Positions 1 through 7,868 of a stretch of DNA of 64,000 nt are shown here, in pieces. The position numbers were made by a program, and so were the translations under genes. Where the stretch lies: the NCBI RefSeq assembly GCF_028898845.1, contig NZ_CP118574.1:8667001-8731000 (forward strand), in the 5' to 3' direction. A model generated the notes under the pieces. That model saw only the letters and a list, made by a program, of their open reading frames with translations, ran no database searches and was not told where the DNA came from. This DNA comes from Streptomyces sp. WZ-12 (GTDB lineage: Bacteria; Actinomycetota; Actinomycetes; Streptomycetales; Streptomycetaceae). Every line of letters begins with the position of its first letter. Position 1 is the first letter of the stretch.

Positions 1-1
1 G

Positions 2-136
2 ACCGAACGGGGCCAGGGCCACGGCCTCGGACTGACCATCGCCCTCGGCCAGGCCCAAGTCATCCGGGCACGCCTGGAGTTCACCAACGCACCCGACGGC
101 GGAGCGACCGCCACGCTGAGCCTGCCGGCCGACTGA
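2..136 (+). CDS. Sensor histidine kinase, C-terminal end only
   Basis: The window opens inside this gene and only the last 44 residues are present. They contain GHGLGL followed by TIALGQAQVIRA and a short strand ending in ATLSLPAD. That is the G2 box and last beta strand of a GHKL ATPase domain, as found at the end of sensor kinases. It would phosphorylate a response regulator encoded upstream, outside the window. The sensing part and partner cannot be judged. The family call rests on the G2 box alone. Confidence 0.7.
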   Translation, partial: TERGQGHGLGLTIALGQAQVIRARLEFTNAPDGGATATLSLPAD

Positions 137-285
137 CGACTTGCGCGGCGCCGCTCGGCCCGTCGCACGGCTGCTCAGAGGCAGAGGCAGAGGCACAAGG
201 CAGAACCTGGCCCGTGGGCCTGGACACATGCACGTAACACGCCGTGGGTACCGTGCCGACCTCGGAAAAGGGAGCGACGAAGAAC

Positions 286-858
286 ATGCACCAGGACGCC
301 ACGGCGAACACCGCGATACGGATACGGCCAGGGGGCGAAGACGACCTCCAGCAGCTCACCGACATCTACAACCACTACGTGACCGGTACCCCCGCCACGT
401 TCGACGTCGAGCCCATCCGCGTCGAGGACCGCAGGCAATGGCTGGCCGACCATCCCGCAACCGGCCGCCACCGGCTGCTGGTAGCCCACGAAGCCGACAC
501 CGTCCTCGGCTACATCACCAGCAGCGCACTGCGTCCCAAGCAAGCCTTCGAGACCTCGGTGGAGACCAGCGCCTACCTCTCTCCCCACCACACCGGACGC
601 GGCCTGGGAACCCTCCTCTACCGCGCCCTCTTCGAGGCCCTGGCCGACGAAGACGTGCACCGCGCCTACGCGGCGATCACCCAGCCCAACGAGGCATCGA
701 TGCGCCTGCACCAGCGCCTGGGCTTCCGCCCCGCCGGAATCCACCGCGAGGTCGGCCGCAAATTCGGCACGTACTGGGACGTCGCCTGGTGCGAAAAGCC
801 CCTGCGCCAGGCACCGCACCACGCGCCGGACAACCCAGCCCTCGCCTCCGCGGTCTGA
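286..858 (+). CDS. GNAT N-acetyltransferase, phosphinothricin-acetyltransferase type
   Basis: About 190 residues. The acetyl-CoA loop appears as HTGRGLGTLLYRAL, followed by the typical Pat/Bar tail: AAITQPNEASMRLHQRLGF, then GIHREVGRKFGTYWDV and W near the end. Enzymes of this subgroup acetylate the free amino group of phosphinothricin, methionine sulfoximine or related amino acids; the actual substrate here is unknown. I chose the ATG at 286, with GGGAG 11 nt upstream, rather than the in-frame ATG/GTG region at 244. It is followed at once by a P450 on the same strand, which need not be functionally linked. Confidence 0.85.
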   Translation: MHQDATANTAIRIRPGGEDDLQQLTDIYNHYVTGTPATFDVEPIRVEDRRQWLADHPATGRHRLLVAHEADTVLGYITSSALRPKQAFETSVETSAYLSPHHTGRGLGTLLYRALFEALADEDVHRAYAAITQPNEASMRLHQRLGFRPAGIHREVGRKFGTYWDVAWCEKPLRQAPHHAPDNPALASAV

Positions 859-974
859 CGACCGGCGGTGCGCTCCACCCGCTCCGCGCGTTGTCGGGTT
901 CGCACAGCACCGCGCCGCCAGCTCTGACCCTGCCCCCACCGCCGCGCCCCGGCGTCCTCCGTGACCATGGGCAG

Positions 975-2213
975 GTGCGACTCGATCCCGCGGACCCCGC
1001 CTTCTCCCATGACCCCTATCCGTACTACGCCCGACTCCGCGAACAGGGGTCGGCCGCCCGGGTCGAGTTGGCGAACGGCACGCATGCCTGGCTGGTCACC
1101 GGCTACGAACCCGGCCGCGCGGTGCTCGCCGACCCCCGCTTCTCCAACGTCCCGCCGCAACGCGCCGGCCGGCCCAAGCCCAACTCGCCGGCCCGGCGCG
1201 CCCGTGCCTGCCTGGCGCGGCACATGCTCAACACCGACGCCCCCGACCACACCCGGCTGCGCCGTCTGACCACCGCGGCCTTCGCCCCGCGCCGCGTCGA
1301 CGCCCTCCGCCCGCGGATCGATCGCCTCGCGACCGGGCTCATCGCGGGCCTGGCCGATCGACTGTCCGCCGGCGAGACCGTCGACCTCGTCGACGCCTTC
1401 GCCTTCCCCCTCCCCATCCTGGTGATCAGCGAGGTGCTGGGCGTACCGGAGGCCGACCGCGCGGACCTGAGGGAATGGACCTACCGCGTCGGCTCACCCG
1501 CGGACGCGCTGCCGAAGGGCGCCGTCGACGAGGCATGGGTGCGGCTGCACGCCTACGTCAGCTTGCTGATCGTCGAGAAGCGACGCACGCCGGGCGAGGA
1601 CCTGTTCAGCGTGCTGATCGATGACTCGGCCGAAGACGCCCTCGACGACGGCGAGTTGCTCGCCATGGCCTTCCTCCTGCTCTTCGCCGGCTACGAGACG
1701 ACGATGAACCTCCTCGCCTCGGCCTCGCTGCTGCTGCTCACGCACCCCGGCGAACTGACGGCCGCCCAACGCCACCCCGACACCCACTGGGCCGCCGTGG
1801 TGGAGGAAACGCTGCGGTACGACAGCCCCCTGGAAGGAGCGACGTGGCGCCGCGCGACCAGGACCGTGCACCTCGGCGGAGGCGCCGTCATCCCGGCCGG
1901 CGACTCGGTCCTGGTCGTACTCGCCGCGGCCAACCGCGACCCGCAACACTTCCCGCAACCCGACGAGTTCCGCCCGTCCCGCTACCTCGCCGCGACCGAC
2001 GCCCAACGACCCGCGCCACACGTGGCCTTCGGCCACGGCCCCCACTTCTGCGTCGGCTCCCGCCTGGCCCGCCTGGAGGCAACGACCGCCCTCCCGCTCC
2101 TCTTCGACGCCCTCCCCGATCTGCGCCTGGCCGCCGACCCAACCCAACTGCCCTACCGTCCTGGCCTCCTCGTACGCGGCCCCCGAACCCTGCCGGTCTC
2201 GATCTCCAGGTAG
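975..2213 (+). CDS. Cytochrome P450 (first of two)
   Basis: Soluble bacterial class I P450 of about 412 residues. Visible motifs are the I-helix oxygen-binding segment FAGYETT, the K-helix ExxR in EETLRYD, and the heme loop FGHGPHFCVGSRLARLEA with the thiolate ligand at about Cys359. The N-terminus has the usual RLDPADPAFSHDPYPYYARLRE. No ATG lies near the conserved start. The GTG at 975 gives a family-typical length; a TTG at 891 would add 28 residues of low-complexity sequence. No ferredoxin gene lies beside it, so redox partners must come from elsewhere. The substrate cannot be read from sequence. Confidence 0.88.
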   Translation: MRLDPADPAFSHDPYPYYARLREQGSAARVELANGTHAWLVTGYEPGRAVLADPRFSNVPPQRAGRPKPNSPARRARACLARHMLNTDAPDHTRLRRLTTAAFAPRRVDALRPRIDRLATGLIAGLADRLSAGETVDLVDAFAFPLPILVISEVLGVPEADRADLREWTYRVGSPADALPKGAVDEAWVRLHAYVSLLIVEKRRTPGEDLFSVLIDDSAEDALDDGELLAMAFLLLFAGYETTMNLLASASLLLLTHPGELTAAQRHPDTHWAAVVEETLRYDSPLEGATWRRATRTVHLGGGAVIPAGDSVLVVLAAANRDPQHFPQPDEFRPSRYLAATDAQRPAPHVAFGHGPHFCVGSRLARLEATTALPLLFDALPDLRLAADPTQLPYRPGLLVRGPRTLPVSISR

Positions 2214-2435
2214 GCACGGGGGACGGCGGAGGCTGGCCGTCCACCGGCGAGCACCCGCCGAACGCGCGCCAGTTGGCCGCTCCGCCGGTGATGGCCAGCG
2301 CGACCGCCCTGCGCACACGGTACGACCTTGGCGCACCGCACGATCGAGACCTCGTGCGCGACGCCCGGCCGCGCGGCATGCACCACGATGGTGTGGACAT
2401 CCCTTGGGCCGCCGCCTCGGTTTGACGTGCTGCCC

Positions 2436-2441
2436 TAGGCT
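2436..2441 (+). promoter_or_regulatory. -10 box for leaderless SWIM gene
   Basis: TAGGCT fits the actinobacterial TANNNT consensus and ends 7 nt before the GTG at 2449, so transcription would begin at or next to the start codon. No convincing ribosome binding site precedes that GTG, which agrees with a leaderless mRNA. No clear -35 hexamer is visible at the expected distance. Confidence 0.45.
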
Positions 2442-2448
2442 GGTGGCT

Positions 2449-4161
2449 GTGGCAGACAGGACCAGGGGCGGGACCGAGAAGACCATGGACGGCCTCACCG
2501 AAGCGGGCCTCAAGAAGTTGGCCGGTGCGCGTTCCTTCGAGCGCGGGCGCGGATACCTGGATGCGGTATCCGGGGTCGAGGTCGGTGACGGCTGGGTGAG
2601 CGCGAGCGTCCACGGAACGGAGCGGTACGAAGCGCAACTGACCCTTGACGGGCCCGGTGGGTTGGGCGGCGAGTGCGACTGTCCGTATGGCCTTGAGGGC
2701 AATTTCTGCAAGCACTTGGTCGCCCTCGGCCTGACGGTGCTCGCTCGACCGGCGAGCCTGCCACGGCAGCGGAAGGCGGCGCGGGACCGGGCAAAGGACC
2801 TGGACAGGTGGCTGTCTGCCCGGTCCAAGGACGAGTTGCTCGCCCTGCTGCGCGAACAGGTCGATGAGGACCGGCAGTTGCGGCGCCGGCTTGAGCTTCG
2901 GGCCGCGAGCACGCGTGGCGACCTCACCACCATCCGGGCCCGAATCCGCGAACTGCTCGACATCGACCCGTTCGCACAGTACGGATACGTCGAGTACGCC
3001 GACGCCCGTGCCTACGCGGACCAGGCCGGGCAGGCGGTGTCGGCGATCGGCGCGCTCACCGGCTCCGGGCGGGCGACCGACGCGATCGCCCTGGCGGGGG
3101 AGGCGATGGTGGAACTGACCCGGGCGGTCGAGTGCGTCGACGACTCCGACGGATGGCTCGGCCAGGTGGGTGCCGGCCTCGCCGACGCGCACCTCGACGC
3201 ATGCCGTGCGGCCCGCCCTGCCCCAGGGGAGCTCGCCCGCTGGCTCGTCGGCCATGCGCTCGGGGACGTGGACGACGGCCTCACCGACCTCGACCCCCTC
3301 GACTACGAGGACGTGCTCGGCGTAGAAGGAATGGCCACCCTGCGGAAGTTGGCGGTCGAGGCGTGGCGGGCCAACCGTCGCGGCTGGGCGGAGAAGTACC
3401 TGATGGAGCGTCTGGCCAAGGCGGGAGGCGACGTCGACACGGTGATCGCCGTGCATGCGGCCGACCTCTCGCCGGACGGCCACACGCACCTGGCCATCGC
3501 CCGCGAACTGGACGCCGCCCAGCGCCCCGACGAGGCCCTGCGCTGGGCGGAACGCGGCATCCGCGACGCCCGGGACCCCGCTACCGTCAACACCGCCCTC
3601 GTCGACTACCTCTGCGACCGCTACGCGCAGGCGGGCCGGCTCGCCGACGCCGTCGCCCTGCGCCGCGACCACTTCGGCGCCCACCGGGCCCTGCTCAGCT
3701 ACCAGCAACTCCGCGTCGCCGCCCGGGCAGCGGACTGCTGGCCGGCCGAACGTGAGGGCGCGCTGGCCCTGCTTCGTGCCGACGCGGGGCAGCGCACACA
3801 GCGTGGGTACGGCGGCCCCGTCCTGGTCGATGCCCTCCTCGACGACGAGGACATCGACGCCGCTTGGCAGGCCGCCGCCGAGGCCGGCGCAGACGATCGA
3901 CAGTGGCTCACCCTCGCCGACCAGGCCCGAGCCACCCGCCCCGCCGACGCGCTCGGCGTCTACCTGCGCCTGGCGGAGCCACTCACCCAGCAGACCGGCA
4001 ACAGGGTCTACGCGCACCTCGTCAGCCTGTTGTTGGGCATCCAGGACTGCCATCGCCACCTGGGAACGCCCGAGGAGTTCACCGAGTACGCCTCCGCCCT
4101 CCGCACCGCCCACAAACGTAGGCGGAACCTGATGCGCCTGATGGACGAGCATCATCTGTGA
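2449..4161 (+). CDS. SWIM zinc-finger protein with helical-repeat C-terminus
   Basis: About 570 residues. The SWIM motif CxCx(8)CxH is explicit: Cys76, Cys78, Cys87 and His89 in CDCPYGLEGNFCKH. It follows an N-terminal DGLTEAGLKKLAGARSFERGRGYL segment that is standard in SWIM family proteins. The remaining roughly 450 residues are Ala/Leu/Arg-rich and look like stacked helical (TPR/HEAT-like) repeats, suggesting a scaffold or nucleic-acid-binding adaptor. The start is taken as the GTG at 2449, because TAGGCT at 2436-2441 sits 7 nt upstream as a -10 box of a leaderless transcript. The ATG at 2485 is the alternative. The molecular role of the family is not established. Confidence 0.82.
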   Translation: MADRTRGGTEKTMDGLTEAGLKKLAGARSFERGRGYLDAVSGVEVGDGWVSASVHGTERYEAQLTLDGPGGLGGECDCPYGLEGNFCKHLVALGLTVLARPASLPRQRKAARDRAKDLDRWLSARSKDELLALLREQVDEDRQLRRRLELRAASTRGDLTTIRARIRELLDIDPFAQYGYVEYADARAYADQAGQAVSAIGALTGSGRATDAIALAGEAMVELTRAVECVDDSDGWLGQVGAGLADAHLDACRAARPAPGELARWLVGHALGDVDDGLTDLDPLDYEDVLGVEGMATLRKLAVEAWRANRRGWAEKYLMERLAKAGGDVDTVIAVHAADLSPDGHTHLAIARELDAAQRPDEALRWAERGIRDARDPATVNTALVDYLCDRYAQAGRLADAVALRRDHFGAHRALLSYQQLRVAARAADCWPAEREGALALLRADAGQRTQRGYGGPVLVDALLDDEDIDAAWQAAAEAGADDRQWLTLADQARATRPADALGVYLRLAEPLTQQTGNRVYAHLVSLLLGIQDCHRHLGTPEEFTEYASALRTAHKRRRNLMRLMDEHHL

Positions 4162-4230
4162 GCGCGACGCCTTGCCGGATCAGCAAGCGGTGGCGCGACC
4201 GGGCCGTAGCGGAGCCGGCGGCACCCGCCC

Positions 4231-5085
4231 TCACGGCACGACGGGCTGGTCCCAGCTCTCCGCGTCCGGTGTGACGGCCAGGCGCCGCAACGCCTCCTCC
4301 GCCGGTGAACCGGGTGCGGCCGTGTAGAGGGTCAGTGCCTGGTCCGGGCTGTCGGGGATGCGGAAGGTCTCGAACTTCAGGGCCAGCGGTCCGACCAGCG
4401 GGTGGTAAAGGGGCTTGTCGCCGTGGGTCTCGTCCCGGATGGTGTGGTCGGCCCACATCCTGCGGAAGTCCTCACTACGGGTGGACAGTTCGTCGATGAG
4501 GTCCGCCAACTCCTCGTCGTCCGGGTGCCGTCCCGCATCGACACGGAGGAAGGCCACCGTGTCATCCGCCTTGCGCTGCCAGTTCACATAACGGTGCCGG
4601 GACGTTTCGTCGAGAAACGTGAGCCGGGCCAGATTGCGCTGCGCCTCGGGAAGCCGTGGAAAATCGGCGATGAGCACGCGCGCCATGCGATTCCAGGCAA
4701 GGACCTGCAAGCGGCGTCCCACCACATAAGCGGGCGCGTGCTCCAGCGACTCCAATACGTGATGGAGCCCGGACCGGACTTGTTGTGACGGCGGTTTCGG
4801 CCCTTCGGCCCCCGCATGCACCAGGGCGTAAAGATGTTGCCGTTCGGTTGCCGACAGGCGCAGTGCGGCGGCCACGGAATCGAGGACCTGCGGCGAGACA
4901 TTCCCGCTGCGCCCCTGCTCCAGCCGCACGTAATAGTCCACGCTGACCCCGGCGAGCAGCGCCAGCTCCTCGCGCCGCAGCCCCGGCACCCGACGGCGCG
5001 AGGCCGCCGGCAGGCCCACGTCCTGCGGCTGCACCCGGGCCCGCCGGGACCGCAGGAAATCACGCAACTCGGCCCGTCGATCCAT
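4231..5085 (-). CDS. XRE-family regulator with MmyB-like ligand-binding domain
   Basis: About 284 residues. The N-terminal HTH reads RRVPGLRREELALLAGVSVDYYVRLEQGR, the hallmark of MmyB-type regulators. The C-terminal half carries the family's LAWNRMARVLIADF, RYVNWQRKADDTVAFLR and a late FRRMWADHTI-type segment (MmyB_LBD), thought to bind fatty-acid-like or other small ligands. The ATG at 5085 follows CATAAT (5092-5097, minus strand) by 6 nt, consistent with a leaderless mRNA. Divergent from the isomerase operon at 5341; the three direct repeats between them (5126-5171) are the likely operator. In this family the divergent neighbour, often a short-chain dehydrogenase or other enzyme, is the usual target. 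Confidence 0.88.
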   Translation of the reverse strand: MDRRAELRDFLRSRRARVQPQDVGLPAASRRRVPGLRREELALLAGVSVDYYVRLEQGRSGNVSPQVLDSVAAALRLSATERQHLYALVHAGAEGPKPPSQQVRSGLHHVLESLEHAPAYVVGRRLQVLAWNRMARVLIADFPRLPEAQRNLARLTFLDETSRHRYVNWQRKADDTVAFLRVDAGRHPDDEELADLIDELSTRSEDFRRMWADHTIRDETHGDKPLYHPLVGPLALKFETFRIPDSPDQALTLYTAAPGSPAEEALRRLAVTPDAESWDQPVVP

Positions 5086-5125
5086 GCCTCCATTATGCCC
5101 GAACGCAAGGGTGGTACTGCCAAAC

Positions 5126-5171
5126 CCAGGAACACCATCACCAGGAATGCCATATCCCAGGAAAGGCATAA
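5126..5171. repeat. Three direct repeats in the xre/isomerase intergenic region
   Basis: CCAGGAA recurs at 5126, 5141 and 5157 (periods 15 and 16). Each copy continues into a CAT-containing tail. Read on the minus strand the unit is ATGSYNTTCCTGG. They lie between the divergent MmyB-like repressor (start 5085) and the isomerase operon (start 5341). The copies fall on nearly the same side of the helix every 1.5 turns. Likely operator half-sites for the repressor. Confidence 0.6.
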
Positions 5172-5340
5172 CGAGGGGAAAGGCGAACCTGCTTGCGGGC
5201 TTGCTCCCTGCCCTCCGGCCACCGCAAAGTCGAGTAAATGCCGATCGTTGATATCGCCGACATCGCTGACGTCGTCGACACCAATCGGAACCGTCAAAAC
5301 GACACCGCCAACCGACACGATGAAGTCCTGGGAGGAAAAC

Positions 5341-5856
5341 ATGAGCGGAAGGCTCCGCATCGTCATCGGGAGTGACTTCCGGGGGCTGGCGTACAAGGAA
5401 TCCCTCAAGGCGTTCCTGGAGAACGACCCGCGGGTGGCCTCGGTGCAGGACGTCGGCGTCACCGGCGACACCAACACCGGCTACCCGCACATCGCGGTGG
5501 ACGCCGCCGAGATCGTCGCCGACGGCGAGGCCGACCGCGCGCTGCTCATCTGCGGCACCGGCCTGGGCATGGCCATCAGCGCCAACCTCGTCCCAGGCAT
5601 CCGCGCCGTCACCGTCAACGACGCCTACCAGGTCCAGGGATCGGTCCTGCTCAACAACGCCCAGGTGATGGCCCTCGGCCAGATGTGCGTCAGCCTGCAC
5701 CACGCCCAGACCCTGGTCGACCAGTGGCTCGACCTGCGCTACGACCCCACCTCCGAATGGGCGCCCCTCATGGACGCGATGGTCGACTACGAGGCCGAGT
5801 ACGCGCACAAGGCCAGCGCCGTCGGCCCGCGCCAGACCACCCCTTCCTGCGCCTGA
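5341..5856 (+). CDS. RpiB/LacAB-family sugar-phosphate isomerase (DerI-like)
   Basis: 171 residues, full length for the family. The phosphate/active-site loop is LICGTGLGMAISAN with the catalytic-base Cys at about 71, and VNDAYQVQGSVLLNNAQVMALG matches the second conserved block. Canonical RpiB starts GSDHAG; here it is GSDFRG, so the usual ring-opening His is absent. That is a feature I associate with paralogs acting on tetrulose phosphates (DerI/EryI type) rather than ribose 5-phosphate. GGAGGAAA precedes the ATG by about 5 nt. First gene of a same-strand group with the PfpI protein 37 nt downstream. Probably repressed by the divergent XRE protein. Confidence 0.82.
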   Translation: MSGRLRIVIGSDFRGLAYKESLKAFLENDPRVASVQDVGVTGDTNTGYPHIAVDAAEIVADGEADRALLICGTGLGMAISANLVPGIRAVTVNDAYQVQGSVLLNNAQVMALGQMCVSLHHAQTLVDQWLDLRYDPTSEWAPLMDAMVDYEAEYAHKASAVGPRQTTPSCA

Positions 5857-5893
5857 CCCGCCCCGCCCCTCTCACGAGAGACCCCAACTCCCC

Positions 5894-6478
5894 ATGACCC
5901 CCCGGAAGATCCTCATCCTCGCCGGCCACGCCACCGAGGACCTGGAGCTGTTCTACGGACTCCAACGCCTGACCGAAGAGGGGTACGACGTCACCATCGC
6001 CGCCCCACGCAAGGAGCGGTTGAAGTGCGTCTCGCACGACTTCGACGGCACCTACCCGGGTACGTACACCGAGTTCCCGGGCAAGTCCTGGCCCGCGGAC
6101 GCCGCCTTCGCCGACGTCGATCCGGCCGCGTACGCCGGCCTCTTCCTGCCCGGCGGCCGAGCACCGGAACACCTGCGCCACGACCCGGACTTCGCGCGTC
6201 TCGTCAGGCACTTCTTCGCCACCGACAAGCCCGTCGCGCACACCTGCCACGCGGCCATCGCCCTGGCCCCGCTCGGCGTCCTCAAGGACCGCACCACGAC
6301 CGCGTTCCCGAGCGTCGCCCCGGAGGTCACCCTCGGCGGAGGCACCTTCCTCGACGACGCACCGGTCGTCGACGGCAACCTGGTCTCCGTACGCGACTGG
6401 TCGGAAAACGCCCTGCTGCTGCGCGAGTTCATCCGCCTGCTGCGGCGGGGCAGCACAGATACCGGGGTGACCGGCTGA
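5894..6478 (+). CDS. DJ-1/PfpI-family protein
   Basis: 194 residues of the class I glutamine amidotransferase-like fold. ILILAGHATEDLELFYGLQRL opens the domain. FLPGGRAPEHLRHDP is the oxyanion segment, and AHTCHAAIALAPLGVLK holds the nucleophile-elbow Cys at about 118 followed by His. Family members are glyoxalase III/deglycase-like enzymes, chaperones or hydrolases. Placement after an isomerase of reactive sugar phosphates fits a role in handling carbonyl compounds, but this is inference. Its TGA overlaps the ATG of the next gene in TGATG, so the two are translationally coupled. Confidence 0.8.
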   Translation: MTPRKILILAGHATEDLELFYGLQRLTEEGYDVTIAAPRKERLKCVSHDFDGTYPGTYTEFPGKSWPADAAFADVDPAAYAGLFLPGGRAPEHLRHDPDFARLVRHFFATDKPVAHTCHAAIALAPLGVLKDRTTTAFPSVAPEVTLGGGTFLDDAPVVDGNLVSVRDWSENALLLREFIRLLRRGSTDTGVTG

Positions 6479-6684
6479 TGCACTGCTTCGACTGTGCCGC
6501 ACTCGGCCGCGAGACCGTGGCGGTCGCCCTGTGCCAGGGCTGCGGTGCCGGCCAGTGCTCCGCCCACGTGATCGTCGCGCAACGCGAAGTGCGCCGCCTG
6601 GCGGGTCTGGGACAGGTCTCCTCGCCCGAACCCGCTCGCCGCATGACCTGCGCGGCCTGCCACGGAGCCAGCCGAACCGCCTGA
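6478..6684 (+). CDS. DUF2180 small zinc-ribbon protein
   Basis: 68 residues with four CxxC-like cysteine pairs: MHCFDCA, LCQGCGAGQC and MTCAACHGA. This matches the DUF2180 family of short actinobacterial proteins, presumably binding one or two Zn ions. Start ATG overlaps the preceding TGA (TGATG). Function unknown; the coupling to a PfpI protein and an ABM monooxygenase suggests an accessory or regulatory role in that operon. Confidence 0.75.
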   Translation: MHCFDCAALGRETVAVALCQGCGAGQCSAHVIVAQREVRRLAGLGQVSSPEPARRMTCAACHGASRTA

Positions 6685-6706
6685 ACCCCGCGCGCCATTG
6701 ACAACA

Positions 6707-6766
6707 CACCACTCAGGCATTCACCACTCAGGCATTCACCGCCCAGACACTCACCACCAGACCGAT
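6707..6766 (+). repeat. 15-bp tandem repeat, two exact and two degenerate copies
   Basis: CACCACTCAGGCATT occurs exactly at 6707-6721 and 6722-6736. It is followed by CACCGCCCAGACACT and CACCACCAGACCGAT in the same register. It lies wholly in the 111-bp gap between the DUF2180 gene and the ABM gene. It may be replication slippage, or it may set the spacing in the mRNA leader of the ABM gene. Confidence 0.75.
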
Positions 6767-6795
6767 CAACCCGGCCGAACAAGGACACCCCCATC

Positions 6796-7125
6796 ATGAT
6801 CTTCATCACCGCCAAGTTCCTCGTCCGTCCCGAACACGCCGACCGGTGGCCGCAGATCGCGGCCGACTTCACGGCCGCGACCCGCGCCGAACCCGGCTGC
6901 CTGTGGTTCGACTGGTCCCGCAGCGTGGACAACCCCAACGAGTACGTCCTCGTCGAGGCGTTCCGCGACGACGAAGCCGGGGCGACGCACGTCCAGTCCG
7001 CCCACTTCAAGGCCGCGCAGCAGACCCTTCCCCCGCACCTCGTGGAGACTCCCAGGGTCGTGAACTTCACCGCCCCGCAAGGTGGTTGGTCGGAACTGGG
7101 CGAGATGGCGGTCGGCGAGAAGTGA
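6796..7125 (+). CDS. Antibiotic biosynthesis monooxygenase (ABM) domain protein
   Basis: 109 residues forming one ABM ferredoxin-like fold. MIFITAKFLVRPEHADRW opens it, RAEPGCLWFDWSRSVDNPNEYVLVEAFRDDEA is the diagnostic core, and HFKAAQQTLPPHL follows. These small dimeric enzymes oxidise quinols or polyketide anthrones without cofactors; some only degrade reactive intermediates such as AI-2. Last gene of the isomerase-PfpI-DUF2180 group, 111 nt after DUF2180 with a tandem repeat in between. Start ATG after a short A/C-rich leader; the RBS is weak. Confidence 0.82.
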   Translation: MIFITAKFLVRPEHADRWPQIAADFTAATRAEPGCLWFDWSRSVDNPNEYVLVEAFRDDEAGATHVQSAHFKAAQQTLPPHLVETPRVVNFTAPQGGWSELGEMAVGEK

Positions 7126-7406
7126 CATGACCGGGGTGGCCGACTGCTGGGGGAATGGGCGGCCACCCCGGGCGACGCGGCGCGTTCCCGCCCGCCCGAG
7201 GCGCCGCCGTGCGACTGGTCATGGTGGCAGCCAGGGGCGAAAACGGCGTAGCCGTCGGGTTTCCGGTGTCGGTAGGGTGCTCTCCGCGCGAACACCGACT
7301 CCAGGGTCGGTCGGCCCGCACTACGCCCACGACGGCAACGTCGCTTACCACCTATCCGGAGGGGTGTTCGCGGGCTGGTTGGGCGTCGTCCTCCACGCGC
7401 CGGAGG

Positions 7407-7868
7407 TCATCCCGGCGCGTTTCCTCCTGTGCGAGGCCGGAGCTGGGTGAGAGGTCGGTGGCGGGAAGTGAGGCGACTGGGGCGGCGGCCGGCTTCCGCG
7501 GCAGGTGACCGTTCCAGGGCGCGCGCCCGGCTTTGGGACGTGGAACCGTCGTCGGTGTGCAGGTGCCAGTGCAGGGCACGGATGTGGGGTTCGCGCGAGA
7601 GTTGGACGACGAGCCGTTCCAGGGCGGCGGCGCCGGGGCCGTCTGCGGTGAGGGTCATCTGGAGCCGCACATGGACGCTGCCGTCCGGCCTGATGGTGTG
7701 CAGGCTGTGGAGGGGGATGTCGGTGTTCGCGAACGCGAGCGTGTACAGGGTGCGGATCTTCGGGTCGACGTGACGATCACAGACGGCCTGGAGCGTGCAG
7801 TGCGTTGGTACGGGGTGTACGACGTTCCTGGGCCCCCGGGACGGAGTGAAAAGAGACGGGAGTTTCAT
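7407..7868 (-). CDS. Small protein resembling an MgtC/SapB C-terminal domain
   Basis: 153 residues. AAAGGAGCC lies at good distance before the ATG at 7868, which supports a real gene. Residues about 20-105 read like the ACT-like C-terminal domain of MgtC-family proteins: CTLQAVCDRHVDPKIRTLYTL, then VHVRLQMTLTADGPGAAALERLVVQLS and HIRALHWHL. No membrane part of MgtC is present in any frame nearby. The last 45 residues are Arg/Pro-rich and may be untypical extension. It could be a freestanding sensor domain or a remnant. Family match is by pattern only. Confidence 0.5.
   Translation of the reverse strand: MKLPSLFTPSRGPRNVVHPVPTHCTLQAVCDRHVDPKIRTLYTLAFANTDIPLHSLHTIRPDGSVHVRLQMTLTADGPGAAALERLVVQLSREPHIRALHWHLHTDDGSTSQSRARALERSPAAEAGRRPSRLTSRHRPLTQLRPRTGGNAPG

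Noticed and set aside
141..974. In-frame extension of the first P450 upstream to position 141
   Set aside because: It would overlap the acetyltransferase completely and encodes Arg/Pro-rich sequence. P450 similarity starts near 975.
1888..4155. 755-codon minus-strand frame opposite the SWIM gene
   Set aside because: Low-complexity composition, no ribosome binding site. The SWIM CxCx8CxH motif fixes the plus strand as coding.
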